DNA of 64,000 nt, taken from assembly GCA_028023455.1 (NCBI GenBank), contig JAQFVV010006636.1, positions 184,001 through 248,000 of the forward strand, read 5' to 3'. Shown here piece by piece: positions 48,728 to 61,181 of this stretch. Under the pieces are notes generated by a model that saw nothing but the letters and a program-made list of their open reading frames with translations, did not search any database and had not been told where the DNA came from. How positions within the stretch are numbered: the stretch's first letter is position 1; each line of letters starts with the position of its first letter. The stretch is from Epiperipatus broadwayi (taxonomy: Eukaryota > Onychophora > Udeonychophora > Euonychophora > Peripatidae). The position numbers were made by a program, and so were the translations under genes.

Positions 48728-50127
48728 TGTAACGTTTATTTATATACGTTACAAATATATTGGCATTTGGTAAAAGCTAAAAAAGTAAATTTAGATTTTT
48801 TTTTGATTAGTATAATTTTTGTTAAAACGTGCAATGAAGGTTAAAATTGTCATTCTTATTTTTTTTTATCTAATTGGAAAGAATAAATGACATACAGATT
48901 ACTATAAGCTAAAAGAAAAATATTTTAGCTAATTAAAGATGGAAGAATAATGCTAAAAAAAAAGGAGAACTTTGTAACTTAAATTTAAGAGAGAGTGTAT
49001 AAGATTATTATCTTATACGCTGATAAAAAGACAAAAGAGTGCGCAGAAGTTCCAAAAAAATGGAGCGCGATATAAAAAGGAGATGACAACTTCAATCTGG
49101 GTCTTCTCTTTAACTTCTAGTTACGTCTCTGAAAGTTGGAGGTTTCCACGAGCATAACCTGTGGCAAGAAATATACTTCTACACAGGTATGCCCCTTGCT
49201 GTACCAAGCTGTCACGCAAGCATGGAAACGGGACTTGTGAAGACCACTTTTTGCAATAAAAGGGTCACTACAACTGTGCCTTTTCTCCAGCTATAGAACG
49301 GAACAATAATGGAAGATGCCGGCAGGAGAGACCAATGGAAATTCTCATGATCTGGGATCCCATGAACCTACATGAACTTACCGGTAAGTTAAGAATAAAT
49401 TTTTCTGATAGTGACTTAAAAGTTTGCAAACAATTATTTATCTAAGCTTAGACTACCATCCTGATATAGACTTTACTTTCACATTCAAGAGACTTTCTTA
49501 TAAAGAATTTTATACAAGATCTTGGAACATTATTAAATTGCATTCATTATTTAATCTAACTGTTTTTGTTAATCGATTCATTATCTGGAATAGCATGAGT
49601 GTACTTTCCAGTTTAGTTAATTCGTAATTTAACTTATAAATATTTTAGTTTGTTAGAATAAAAGAGATTATACTTTTATCAACCTTTTCATTGTGTGTTA
49701 TTAATAGTAGTTATTATTTTTTATTATTAAATCTATTAGTAGTTTAATAAGATTTAAAAATGTAATTTACCTTTGCCAATATGTTTGAATAAGCCCAGGA
49801 ATAATAATCTTAAAAAATTAATTCTCGTTACGGTATGATGCAATACCGATTAGTTTAAAAGCACTTTTTTTTCTGTTTAGTTTACGAGTTACAATATGTT
49901 TGATGCCGACTCAGTGGGTCTAACGACTCTGGCACCCTCATGTAGAAATTAAAAACTGAGTCAGCGCACGATTGTACTTAGCAATAATTCTAGGCCGAGT
50001 TGATCAGGAAATATAGCTATGTTTTTAGAATAGAAATATAACTTTCTTCTTTTTTGACATAGCTTGATCAACTCACGCGCAGTTTATATTAGCGTGTAAG
50101 AGGCCTAGCAAAATGGAAAACGTTACA
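48728..50127 (+). mobile_element. Possible solo LTR, 1.4 kb
   Basis: Starts TGTAACGTT and ends AACGTTACA, flanked by ATAT on both sides. Inside are a TATA-box-like ATATAAAAAGG (about 49071) and, about 190 bases downstream, AATAAAAG as a possible poly-A signal, within the least AT-rich part of the region (49030-49390). TGTAACGT also pairs with ACGTTACA at 48745-48752, so the apparent terminal match could be chance. No internal retrovirus-like genes are adjacent. The low-complexity ATAT flank gives little support as a target duplication. Confidence 0.35.
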
Positions 50128-51170
50128 ATATATATTCTCAGCATTGCATTTTATGCACAATTAATGAATCCTGTATAACAATAAATAAACTGATCACTTT
50201 CAGGAATTCTATGTTCCCACATTCGTAGCTCTTTTCATTAATAGTTAGTAGATATCACATTAAGCTATGCATATATATATATATATAATAACATTTAAAC
50301 GGCCCACTTTTTAAAGATTGTAAAGCAGGCAGCTCTTATATTGTTCACTTTAGGGTCTTCTGCGATGAAACATGCCTCCTTCACTTTGCGCTTCGCATTG
50401 TTGCACTCAGAGCAAATTATCTTGGCTGGAAGGTGTGACCAGCGATTCTCTCATGCTCTACAAATATTGAGTTGCCTTCGGCCTTAGTTTGTATTCTATT
50501 ATATATGTATCAGTACTTTAAATATACCTGATAAAAAATAATCATTGGTTACAAGAACAAGATTTAACCAACACAAAATCATTTTACCATATACTTTACT
50601 CTTGTCATTAAAAAATAAGCAATTGAATGTCATTTAAGAAATATAGATCGTCAAATAAATAGATTGAACAAATACAGAAAGAAAGTAGTTAAAACAAATT
50701 AATTATCTTTATTGACAGTAAATATAGTATTCAAATTTAATTTTTTAAAAAAATGTAGGGTAAATTATGTGCAGAATATACCAAACAAATTATTGGTTCA
50801 TTGAGATTCGATTCAACTTTATATAAAACATTTTCAATTAAAATTTTTATGCTTACAAAATGAAAGTTAGTAAAAAATGATGTAATTTGAATTAAAGCGT
50901 ATAATTTTATAATAAATGATTTTAAAAAGATCTTTTAAATATTTATTATATCTAAAAAAAAGTTTAATATTCTAATTTTTATAAATTTATTATTCTGTGA
51001 AATTTTAATTATTTTGCTATAAAATAAATTCTGTATTTAGGAAGGTGGGTGTGTATATGAGAATCTAAAATATACATGTGTATGTAACCTTAGTTATGAA
51101 TATTTAATATGCAATACGGAAATATAATTATATCATAAATATTTATTCGATTTTATAGTTAGCTAATCAA
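50128..51170. other. AT-rich DNA, nothing recognised
   Basis: A less AT-rich patch at 50330-50480 has no match in the window and no open frame. Confidence 0.35.
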
Positions 51171-51171
51171 C

Positions 51172-51266
51172 ATGTGTGTGATCAGGTGGGTCAGCAATAT
51201 GAAATGAAATGGAGAGTTGAGGGTCGTGTGAAAGTCTGAGTTCGAATCCCTTATATATTAAATAAT
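51172..51266 (-). repeat. Foldback family A, end fragment
   Basis: GTGTGTGATCAGGTGGGTCA, then GGGTCGTGTGAAAGTCTGAG, then TTCGAATCCCTTATATA. Close to the right end of the copy at 42423-42815. Confidence 0.8.
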
Positions 51267-51645
51267 CATAGTATGAAACATTTTTGTGTATGGGGTATTA
51301 AATGACTGCTTTGTCCCTACATCAAAAAGCATATATAGGATATTGAATCCAAATATAAAATTATTTCTAAATAGTTCACAAGTATATAATTTTCAATGTA
51401 CAACAATGAAATGAAATATCAGTGATGCTTTCTAAGCTATCACTTCATTTCAAATTCAATAACACTTTACAGACTAAAAAATAATGACATAGGCTGTAAT
51501 CTACCATCGATATACACGTGATCAAAGGTATTTATCTTCTACAGCTAACGTAGTAACTGTAACCCAACAATATTAAGGAATATAGCTTTAATATAATCTT
51601 CAATAGCTTCTCTTCCACTTTCCTTCTTTATTTTTACTTTTCTAA

Positions 51646-52023
51646 TATATAACATATAATAACCACATTCCACTCTTTTTACACTTTGAAGCAAAATATA
51701 TTTATTAATATTACAATTTCAACTGTTCCTAGCAGTCTTCATCAGATCTTATTATCTACTAAACTGTCTTTACTCCACCATTGCTTCAAATATATTTATT
51801 AATATTACAGTTTTGACTGTTCCTAGCAGTCTTCATCACATCTTATTATCTACTAAACTGTTTTTACTCCACCATTTTCTATCCCAAAATGGTGGAGTAA
51901 AGAAAGTTTAATAGATAATAAGATCTGATGAAGACTGCTAGGAACAGTCGAAACTGTAATATTAATAAATATATTTTGCTTCAAAGTGTAAAAAGAGTGG
52001 AATGTGGTGATTATATGTTGAAT
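51646..52023. repeat. Direct-plus-inverted repeat block, PLE-like ends
   Basis: Two direct units (about 51693-51783 and 51784-51885) carry CTAGCAGTCTTCATCA, then TTTACTCCACCATT. A third copy follows inverted (51887-52023). The outer edges are also inverse (CACATTCCACTCTTTTTACA against TGTAAAAAGAGTGGAATGTG). On the plus strand at 51925-51953 is CTGATGA, a five-pair hairpin and GAAA, the order of a hammerhead core. PLE terminal repeats often carry such cores, but the PLE assignment is inference. Confidence 0.65.
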
Positions 52024-52249
52024 ATAGCTTTACTAAAGCAATACCTTTTATTTTAAATAAATTGACATTTTTCTCATGGGAACTACTGAATATAAAGACT
52101 ATCATCTTCAGATTGTTGCCAAAAAGAGCAAACATCAAAAAATCACAAGATACATATTAATATGTGTACTAGCCAACATTTCTCATTCATAGTTGTCAGA
52201 TTTTATTCTATTGCTATATTGAATGCTACAAATACACAAATGACATCAA

Positions 52250-52843
52250 TTACATATCTATTTGAAGCAAGGTAGATCCAACCTCCTCCCATGTTGCTCT
52301 TGTGATATAGCTTGGAGTAATTAGTTGGTCCCTCTTCATGATTTTCTCCATGATGTTCTTGAATTTAGTTCCATAAGGGTCTCTCACCCCTTCAATCATT
52401 ACTTTACATCTTACACACTACAGGGCATAATTCACAAAAATTGCCAGTCTTATGTCCATAAATAGTCCCTGACCTGTGTAGTCTTTAATCAATTTATAGT
52501 TTCCATTCATATTGCTGTACCATTCATGAGTTTTTGATCTGTAATTGGACATTCTGGGACATCTAAGAAAAATGTGGTCAATTGATTCCTCCTCTCTCTC
52601 ACACATCCAACAGATAGGACTGATCTTCTTGAAATTTCTCCTGTATGCCAAAAATGAGTTCATAGGGAGGGAGTCCAGGTTGATTTTTATTAGGAAATCT
52701 TGAAATTTTGCCTCAATGAACCAGAAGTTTGATCTTGAAATCAGTTGCTGATTGGTAATCCCAAGAGCCCCTTTGTTTATGTTATTTTCCCCATGTATTA
52801 ATTTATGTGCAAAATTTGTAAGCAAAATCTCAACTTTGACACA
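52250..52843 (-). pseudogene. LINE C-terminal region with zinc knuckle
   Basis: The minus strand is open from 52840 to 52418 and, after a single TAG at 52418-52420, continues in the same frame to a TAA at 52250-52252, adding about 55 codons (KNIMEKIMKRDQLITPSYIT, then a TWEEVG block). CWMCEREEESIDHIFLRCP is the C-terminal zinc knuckle (CxxC...HxxxxxC) of a LINE ORF2. The TAG lies where a Trp codon would differ by one base. This is the least damaged LINE segment of the window, so it may be fairly young. Upstream RT was not recognised with confidence. Confidence 0.78.
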
Positions 52844-53524
52844 TTTCTAATTGACTTTGAAATTGTTTTAAATAATAATACATTTTGAGAAAGATTTATT
52901 TTAAACTGGAAGTTAAATCCACCACTTTCAATATAAAGTTGTACACGCTTATCCATTTGAAAGAACTGCTTTCTTATTTAGACTACAATTATTTGAATAG
53001 AAATTGATTAATCAAAAAGTACTATTGTCATATCTTAATACTTGTCCTTTGATATGTGATTCAAATGGGATGTTGTTACATGACATTGAAATTGGGTCTA
53101 GATTGATTTACTTACTGCTATTTGGTAACTATCTGATAATGTTTTTCTTTACACTTGATGGCAAAAATTTAAACTGAAAGGTACTTTCATTGATAATTTC
53201 AATAAAAGTACCAAGATATTACTATCATTCAGAGATACCTTTAAGAAGTTTTGAATGAAGAGATAGCAGAGACTTTGTAGTTACTTTTTCTTAAAATGAA
53301 AGGAGACATTGGTATGGAAATTATTGTGACAAACTTTTTTAAAAAATTCAAAAATCGTTACTATTAACAAAAAATAAGTTGTTGTCCATGAAGATTGTCA
53401 TATTTTATCAAATTACAAAAACAAGAACGAATTTTAAATTGTTTATGTAATATAAGATTGAGAATTTTATATTCTTATCCTACAAGCATAATTTTTTACT
53501 TTAATGTATTTCTTTGTTATTGCT

Positions 53525-53845
53525 TTAGCATAAATCTTTATACTGTAAAATTTTCGAGTGAAAAACTTCAAGGTATAATAGTTTGGACTCTTCTAAATGT
53601 AGTATTCTGTTAAACTTTTGGTTCAACAAAAATAGTATTATATCTGAAGGCAAGTCATCTAATTTTTTCACAATATATTTTACTAAAAACAATACAAAGT
53701 CGATAAATTTGGGAACTATTGTAAGTATCAGATATGTATTACCAGCAAAATTAATCTTAGGAACAAAGATATGATCACAAATTTGCATCTGTGTGTATAA
53801 CGTCGTTATGAACATTAACAAAGATAATACAAAGTCAAACATCAT
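53525..53845 (-). other. Unrecognised 106-codon open frame
   Basis: A minus-strand open frame rich in Leu, Ile and Phe, about 0.7 kb upstream of the LINE C-terminus on the same strand. No motif was recognised. It could be a worn part of the same LINE. A frame of this length can also arise by chance in such AT-rich DNA. Confidence 0.2.
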
Positions 53846-54046
53846 TATTTATCCTCCCAGGATAATTTCCACATGACTACCACATCTGATGTTATCATAT
53901 GTGCTCTTTTTAATATCTTACTGAGGTCAGGGTGATACAAGAGATTCTTACAAACTAAAATGTTAATTATGGTAACAAGACACAAATGCTAGAGGTAATA
54001 AGTATATATATTTATTAGTAGCAATTGAATATATATATATATATAA

Positions 54047-54125
54047 AATTACCCCAAATCCAAAATTCAACCAGACCAGCATAAAAATAATATTAAAACA
54101 CTACCAAAGGTTTCACTAGTTTGGT
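54047..54125 (-). repeat. Penelope-like terminal fragment
   Basis: TTACCCCAAATCCAAAATTC, then CCAGACCAGCATAAAAATAA, then AAAGGTTTCACTAG: the same order as the left end of the PLE remnant at 33038-33120. Confidence 0.72.
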
Positions 54126-54135
54126 TTTATGCTTG

Positions 54136-54238
<103 letters not shown>

Positions 54239-54239
54239 A

Positions 54240-55297
54240 AACTGAAATAAAAGTTTATATGTGGCTATACACTCAGGCCTAGATTTAAATCTATAAAACT
54301 GTACTGTGTTTTCTTACAAGTTTATAATGAATTTACTGTTAAGCAGTATTATTATCATTAGTTTTTATAAGATAGAAGGACTATATGTTTCACACCTTTC
54401 AATAACCACCATGGTGGGCATTCTACAAAGGTTTAATTATCAATTACTTCATAATTAAAGCAGGAATAAGTTGGGAGTATTTATGCACATACATTGAAAT
54501 CAAAGTTATTAATAAATAACCACAAATGAATTAATAGTATGATTCAAATACAAGATTGCTACTTCAGGCTTTAAAGTATATTTAAGAAATATTGAACACC
54601 CAATAATGAAACAAAGGTGAAGAATGCTCACCTAATAAGGTCCTAACTAGGAATTTCATCAGATCAATGAGTCATATGAAGTAGGAAAGGGAAATCTGCT
54701 CATATAACTGGTGATGAACTTATCACTATAATGCAAAAACATTCATCTGTCTTGATAATAATAGTAAAATAATCAAGTTTCACAGACCATAAAAATATAT
54801 ATAAAAAGAAAGATGTGATGGATTGTCATGACCATATCTAGAAAACATTCAGGTAATCAATTTCTATGAAGCAGAAATAATCATCTGCTTTTAGATCAAA
54901 TACAGAATTAATTACATCATAAAAAAACAAATAATGCAACAACCCAAGTTAAATGAGAAGCAAGCAATAACTAGACAATAATTATTAATGCCTAGCAATT
55001 AAGATTATACTAAAACAAGCACAAGTAGCCATTTTGTGAGATTGCACAAATAGCGATTCGTATTACTTTACCAAGGGTGTTAATGTATAATCGGCTCAAC
55101 CAATATAAATATTCACAGAATGATAAAATATTATATTAACCCTTGCTTAATTGAGATCCACCCTAAAAATTGTACTTAAACATACAAATAAATACAAACA
55201 TATATATGGTAGCTCAAGATGTCTGAGATTTATGCATATAACTATAATTAATTAAGTACTTAAAATTGACCTTAAATTATCTCAGCTAACATAACTT

Positions 55298-55300
<3 letters not shown>
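54240..55300. other. AT-rich DNA, nothing recognised
   Basis: No open frame or shared repeat. Confidence 0.4.
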
Positions 55301-55302
<2 letters not shown>

Positions 55303-55344
<42 letters not shown>

Positions 55345-55361
55345 CCCATAAAAAAATAAAT

Positions 55362-55409
<48 letters not shown>

Positions 55410-55430
55410 CCCATAAAAATGTAAATTAAC
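55303..55430. repeat. Duplicated (TA)n arrays
   Basis: Two TA runs, each followed by ATATATAGCCCATAAAAA. The array and its right flank have been duplicated together. Confidence 0.92.
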
Positions 55431-56339
55431 TTTTATTTTACTATATGTTTAAAACTAGGTTTCTGACCATGACAATTTCACTAAAAACAAAATTGTAATT
55501 TAAGCACTTGAATAAATATAAGTCTAAAATTTTTGAGCCAGGTGAGGAAGGGGGATTGAAGCATCTCTGTATTGTTATTAATTAGCTTTCTTATGTTAAA
55601 GAGGGAATGAATTCTTGGAGTTTAAGAAAAACATATATTTTTGAAACAGCCTTCATTACCTGATCACTCAATAACAAATATAGCACCTATGTAGGACTTA
55701 AAATGACCACATATAGCAAGACATACTCAACTATTATTGAATATAGAAAAGTTAGCTTAATTTATATGTATAATGACAAGATTATATAACATTAAAGAAA
55801 AATACAATAAAAAAATCAAAAACAGAAGGGGAACATAAAATGTACTTGAATATTTTATATTTTTCCTAGTATTTCTGGATTGCAGAGCTCTCATGGCAAG
55901 AGTTTAATATTTCTGCAATTACCTTTACAAAGGGTTTGAAACATGGGGACGTAAGATGAGCAAGATGTGGGTGTAATTATGTGATACTTTCCATGATGAG
56001 CAATTCACATTCACTTGATATTTTGGGTGGCCTTTCTTGGCGATTAGTAGGTAATTATTTTGAAGATAGGTTGATTATTCAGATTAGCAGAAAAACAATG
56101 AGTGGTGTAATTTACCAATAAGCTTATTCTTAGTATTTCTTGAATTGGAAGCATGGCTAGTTAGCAGGTTGGATGCATATATTATTGCAGGAGCATTGGC
56201 ATATAGGAAACATTGACAATGGATTTCATTGAAACTCAAACACATGCTCTCCTGGTATTGTAAAATGGGAAGCAGACACTACTTCTCTATTCACTGGTTT
56301 TCATTAGTTGTTATTTCCAGAAGCAGAATAATTGAATAA

Positions 56340-56560
56340 TTGTCTTGGAAAATTTGTTGAAAAACTTGTGGAACAATTTGTTGATACAGAGACCTTGCTA
56401 ACAATCTTGTTGAAGAATTTTTTGATAGAGACCTTGCTAACAATCTTGTTGAAGAATTTTTTGATAGAGACCTTGATAACAATCTTGTTGAAGAATTATC
56501 TAATAGAGATCATAATGAAGACATTTTCTGATAGAGACTTTGTTGAAGAATTTTTCTCAT
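56340..56560 (+). repeat. 39-bp minisatellite, 13-codon period
   Basis: Units start with GAGACCTTGCTAACAATCTTG or a variant at 56389, 56428, 56467 and 56506, exactly 39 bases apart, with worn units on both sides. As the period is 13 codons, frames stay open on both strands. One plus-strand frame repeats ETLLTILLKNFLI and another repeats RDLANNLVEEFFD. Whether either is translated is unknown; no start or flanking coding sequence is evident. Confidence 0.85.
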
Positions 56561-57377
56561 AAGAGACCCTGATCATATATTTACATCGATTTTTATATCA
56601 TTTGTAAACAAAAGGCATCTAGCTCTAATTCTTAAAATATTTCTGCTGATAAATCATTTTGATTGATTATCTTACATTTAATGGCACGAATTAATATTTT
56701 TTTTCTAAATTTAAAATACATTTTGTTTATTCTTATTAGTATTAATCAATATCTTTTACCTCATGGCCAAATATTGCAAACGTTATCTTTTAAATACATA
56801 ATACAAAAACAATTATTTTATTTTTTTAATAAAGGTTTTAATAATAATTGAATCTACTTGTATCTTGTAATCTTTCTATACATAATTAATAGTAGATCCT
56901 GCCTTTACAAATTCATATAGTATTAAGGATATTAAATAGATTTAATTGAAATTAAATGATTGTTTCTAAAGGAATGTTCTCAAACCTTTTATGCAGTTAT
57001 ATATTTTTGAACATCCTGCCTTTACAAATCTACTAATCCTTTATCTAATATTGAGTTATTGTATAGATTTGTAAATTTAAACTAGTTATTGTTCTGACCA
57101 TTTATCCTCACATATACAGTGCTTGGATTCCATTCTATAAGCCTTTAAAAAAATAAAATAAATTTTTATTCTCATGTCAATAGAATTTATATTGAAAACA
57201 AATTGACATAAAACATATATATGTAAGCATTAGTGATGAAGCGTGTCTTTTGTAGAAACAGAGACACACATCTTTTTTATTTTTTTTATTTCACTTGCCA
57301 CAACAATTTATATATATATATTAATAAAACAAGACACAACTTAAGCAACTTTCTTTTAAGCTTGTGATAACATGCTC

Positions 57378-57673
57378 ACTAGATGGAACTTATCACTAGC
57401 TCCAAAACAAGCTTTAATTATAAGTGCCAACAGAGAAAGAATTCAAAATCTCTATCAGAAAATCCTCATCTCCAAAACAATTGTTTTCAAGCTTATGGCT
57501 CACCTCAGTGAAGATCTAGTTTCTGAAATCCTAACTCTTCACTGAGGTGAGCCATAAGCTCGATACCAATTGGTCTGTAGATGAGGATTTTCTGATAGAG
57601 ATTTTGAATTCTTTCTCTGTTGGCACTTATAATTAAAGATTGTTTTGGAGCTAGTGGTAGGCTCCATCTAGTG

Positions 57674-57677
<4 letters not shown>
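57378..57677. repeat. Foldback family G, 300-bp palindrome
   Basis: The left arm (ACTAGATGGAACTTATCACT, then ATTATAAGTGCCAACAGAGA, then CTTATGGCTCACCTCAGTGA) is the inverse of the right arm, with arms of about 135 bp and a centre near 57527. A TA array lies between it and the giant palindrome. Confidence 0.9.

Positions 57678-57707
<30 letters not shown>
57678..57707. repeat. (TA)n array
   Basis: TA run at the left border of the giant palindrome. A similar run lies at its right border. Confidence 0.95.
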
Positions 57708-57710
<3 letters not shown>

Positions 57711-58298
57711 ACCTATATTGATATAGGTACATATAATTTTATCTAAAATTATATTATTAAAATAATCGTTCATAAAAGAAAAACATAAAATTAAACGTTG
57801 AAGAGTTTATTGCAGTTTGTTTTAGAAAAGGATAAGAATCAAGTAGTTTTCTAGTGTTAGTTTTTGAAATAAAAAAAGCTACAATTAATTAATCAAAAGG
57901 GGGGAGAGGGAGTCTTGGTTTGAGAAATGAAACTAAAGGTTTACAAAAGGAAATAAATAGTTTTTATTAGTATTCGTAAAAATATAATTTAAAAAGTTAA
58001 AACATACAAATCTCTTTTTATTCAAGTTTAATTAAAGAAAAAATAATGTTAAAACTAATATATGTGCGTATATATGTGCGATTGTCAACAATAGAATAAA
58101 TGTTATTATAAATAAATGGAAGTTAAAGAAGATTATCATTAAAAACACGGCAATGGCTATTAATAAAATAAAACAACATGTTTTATTGCATGGCTATTAC
58201 TAATTAAGCAATCTTCCAAAACACGTTTATCAAAGGATTAATTGCTAAGGAATTTCGACAACAGATATTTGCCGGAGGATATGAAAGGGACAACACAT

Positions 58299-58330
58299 CA
58301 TCGGTATAAATACTGAATATCTTATCGGAC
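58299..58330 (+). promoter_or_regulatory. Putative LTR-type TATA box, left arm
   Basis: CGGTATAAATACTG, followed within about 35 bases by CAGTTGAGACAAGTCAGTTC, a plausible start-site region. The same box is kept in the other arm (GGTATAAATAGACC, minus strand, about 60585-60598), while the bases around it differ. Confidence 0.45.
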
Positions 58331-59443
58331 AATCAGTTGAGACAAGTCAGTTCACAAATTTATTGAGTGAGTGCAGTTCAGAAATTAATTGAGCAGTTAA
58401 CAAACAAAATGCAGTTTTGAGAAGATCTTAGGAATGCATGTTTATCTCCAGCCCAGATGTCCTATGAAAACAGCAGATCTGCCCGTGAAATAATGTCAGC
58501 TTAACATCTTAGAAAATCTCCATCAGTATCTAATTGTCTCCGATAGTAATAATCATGAAAATCAGGAAACTCAGCAAGTAAACATCCCAGCCGGCTGGAA
58601 GCATTCATACTGGAACCATTCATACTGGAAGAAACAACAAACAAGAAGAAAACAAAGTGTTAAATCTATGTTCAAAATCCTAGGTAAAACATTTGCTTAT
58701 TTTCGTTTATACTGTAATAGCCATTGCATTTCATTAATTCGTGCGAATCTTTCAAGAGTCTAATTATATGAACTCTATATCATACATAAATGAACTATTG
58801 ATGTGTGTGATTAAATTTCAAATGCTATGTAGTCCTTTATTATCATTATTATGTGTGTGCATGAGTTAATATGTGCGTGATCCTTATATCAATATTATTA
58901 GTCAAAGTAGATAAATTCCCAGTGTTCTGTTATGAAAATATTCAAGAATATTTAAAATATTTAGAATGTTAATTTAAAATATGCGTGTGTTTTATTAGAA
59001 GTATAAAATGTTTAAATTTAGTAAATAAATATTACTTAATAAATTATCTTTCAAATTAAACTTTATTTGTCGGTCAATTCTTTTTATCAATTCTTTTTTA
59101 TCAAGTCTTTAACCACTAATTAAGTATAATCTATTAGTGATTACAAACAACTGAGCTAGTCATGGATTTAGGTGTTGAGTTAGTGGCCACTGTTCAAAGT
59201 GTGTTGTCTATTCTTTTAGTATTCTTTTAGAATAAGCAGCTGGCACCCATGTTTATACACAAACAAAAAAAGTGCTTTGAACTGGGTGTTGAACTCAACA
59301 GCTGAGAATGAAGCTATGTCCTGGAAATGTAACACTAGTTATATACTTTATAGCTATCGTTTGGGCATACATATTCTCTGAGTATGTTCTTCTCTGCCTA
59401 AGAGGCCAGTGTTTCGAATGAACATATTCGAAAATGGTTCAAA

Positions 59444-59493
59444 TGGTGCCCAACATGGGGCATGAACCCACGACCCTGAGATTAAGAGTCTCA
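59444..59493 (-). pseudogene. 3' half of tRNA-Lys(CTT) with CCA end
   Basis: On the minus strand the 50 nt run from the anticodon arm (TGAGA-CTCTTAA-TCTCA, anticodon CTT) through the variable loop, T arm (GTGGG-TTCATGC-CCCAT) and acceptor 3' strand GTTGGGC to A-CCA. CCA is not encoded in animal tRNA genes, so this looks like a copy of a mature tRNA. On the plus strand, TGGTGCCCAACATGGGGC (59444-59461) is the classic 18-nt primer-binding site for tRNA-Lys. It forms nearly all of the loop of the giant palindrome. Confidence 0.85.
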
Positions 59494-61180
59494 TGAACCG
59501 TTTTTGAATATGTAAATTTGAAACACCGGTCTCTTAGGCAGAGAACATACTCGGAGAGTATGTATGCCCAAATGATAGCTATAAAGTATATAACTAGCAT
59601 TACATTTCCAGGACATAGCTTCTTCTCGGCTGTTGAATTGAACACCACATCCAAAGCACTTTTTTGTTTGTGTATAACCATGGGTGCCAGCTGCTTATTC
59701 TAAAAGAATACTAAAAGAATAGACAACGCACTTTGAACAGTGGCCACTAACTCAATGCCTAAATCCACGACTATCTCAGCTATTTGTAATCACTAATAGA
59801 TTATACTTAATTAGTGATTAAAAGAATTTGTTAAAAAGAATTGACTGACAAATAAAGTTTAATTTTAAAGATAATTTATTAACTAACATTTATTTATTAA
59901 ATTTAAACATTTTATACTTCTAATAAAACACACGCGTATTTTAAATTAACATTCTAAATAGTTTAAATATTCTTGAATATTTTCATAACAGAACACTGGG
60001 AATTTATCTACTTTGACTAATAATATTGATATAAGGATCATGCACATATTAACTCATGCAAACACATAATAATGATAATAAAGGACTACATAGCATTTGA
60101 AATTTAATCACACACATTAATAGTTCATTTATGTATGATATAGAGTTCATATAATTAGACTCTTGAATGATTCGTACAAATTAATGCAATGCAATGGTGA
60201 TTACAGTATAAATGAAATAAGCAAATGTTTTTACCTAGGCTTTTGAATATAGACATAGAATTTTGTTCTCTTTGGTGGCTGCTTTCGGTGAGGATATTTC
60301 CATTATGACTGTTTACCAGCCGGCTGGGATGTTTCCTTGCTGAGTTTCCTGATTTTCACGATTATTACTATCAGAGTTAATAGATACTGACGGAGATTTT
60401 CTAAGATGTTAAGCTGACATTATTTCACGGGCAGATCTGCTGTTTTCTTGGACATCTGGGCTGGAGATAAACATGCGTTCCCAAGATCTTCTCAACACTG
60501 CATTTTGTTTGTTAACTGCTCAATTAATTTTTGAACTGCACTACTCAATTACTTTGTGAACTGATTACTGTCCAATAAAAAAAAGGTCTATTTATACCTG
60601 CACCTTGTTGTCTTTCTAATATCTCTGGCAAAGATCTGTTGTCGAAATTCTTTAGCAATTAATCCTTTGATAAACGTGTTTTGGAAGATTGCTTAATTAG
60701 TAATATCCATGCACTAAAACGTGTTGTTTTATTTTATTAATAGCCATTGCCGTGTTTTTAATGATAATCTTCTTTAACTTCCATTTATTTATAATAACAT
60801 TTATTCTATTGTTGACAATCGCACATATATACGCGCATATACTGGTTTTAACATTATTTTTTCTTTAATTAAACTTGAATAAAAAGAGATTTGTACATTT
60901 TAACTTTTTAAATTATATTTTTACGAATACTAATAAAAACTATTTATTTCCTTTTGTAAACCTTTAGTTTCATTTCTCAAACCAAGACTCCCTCTCCCCC
61001 CCTTTTGATTAATTAATTGTAGCTTTTTTTATTTCAAAAACTAATGCTAGAAAACTACTTGATTCTTATCCTTTTCTAAAACAAACTGCAATAAACTCTT
61101 CAACGTTTAATTTTATGTTTTTCTTTTATGAACGATTATTTTAATAATATAATTTTAGATAAAATTATATGTGCCTATAT

Positions 61181-61181
<1 letters not shown>

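Noticed and set aside
59439-59703. Opposing open frames at the centre of the giant palindrome
   Set aside because: They mirror each other through the palindrome and run through the tRNA-derived loop, so no protein family is implied.
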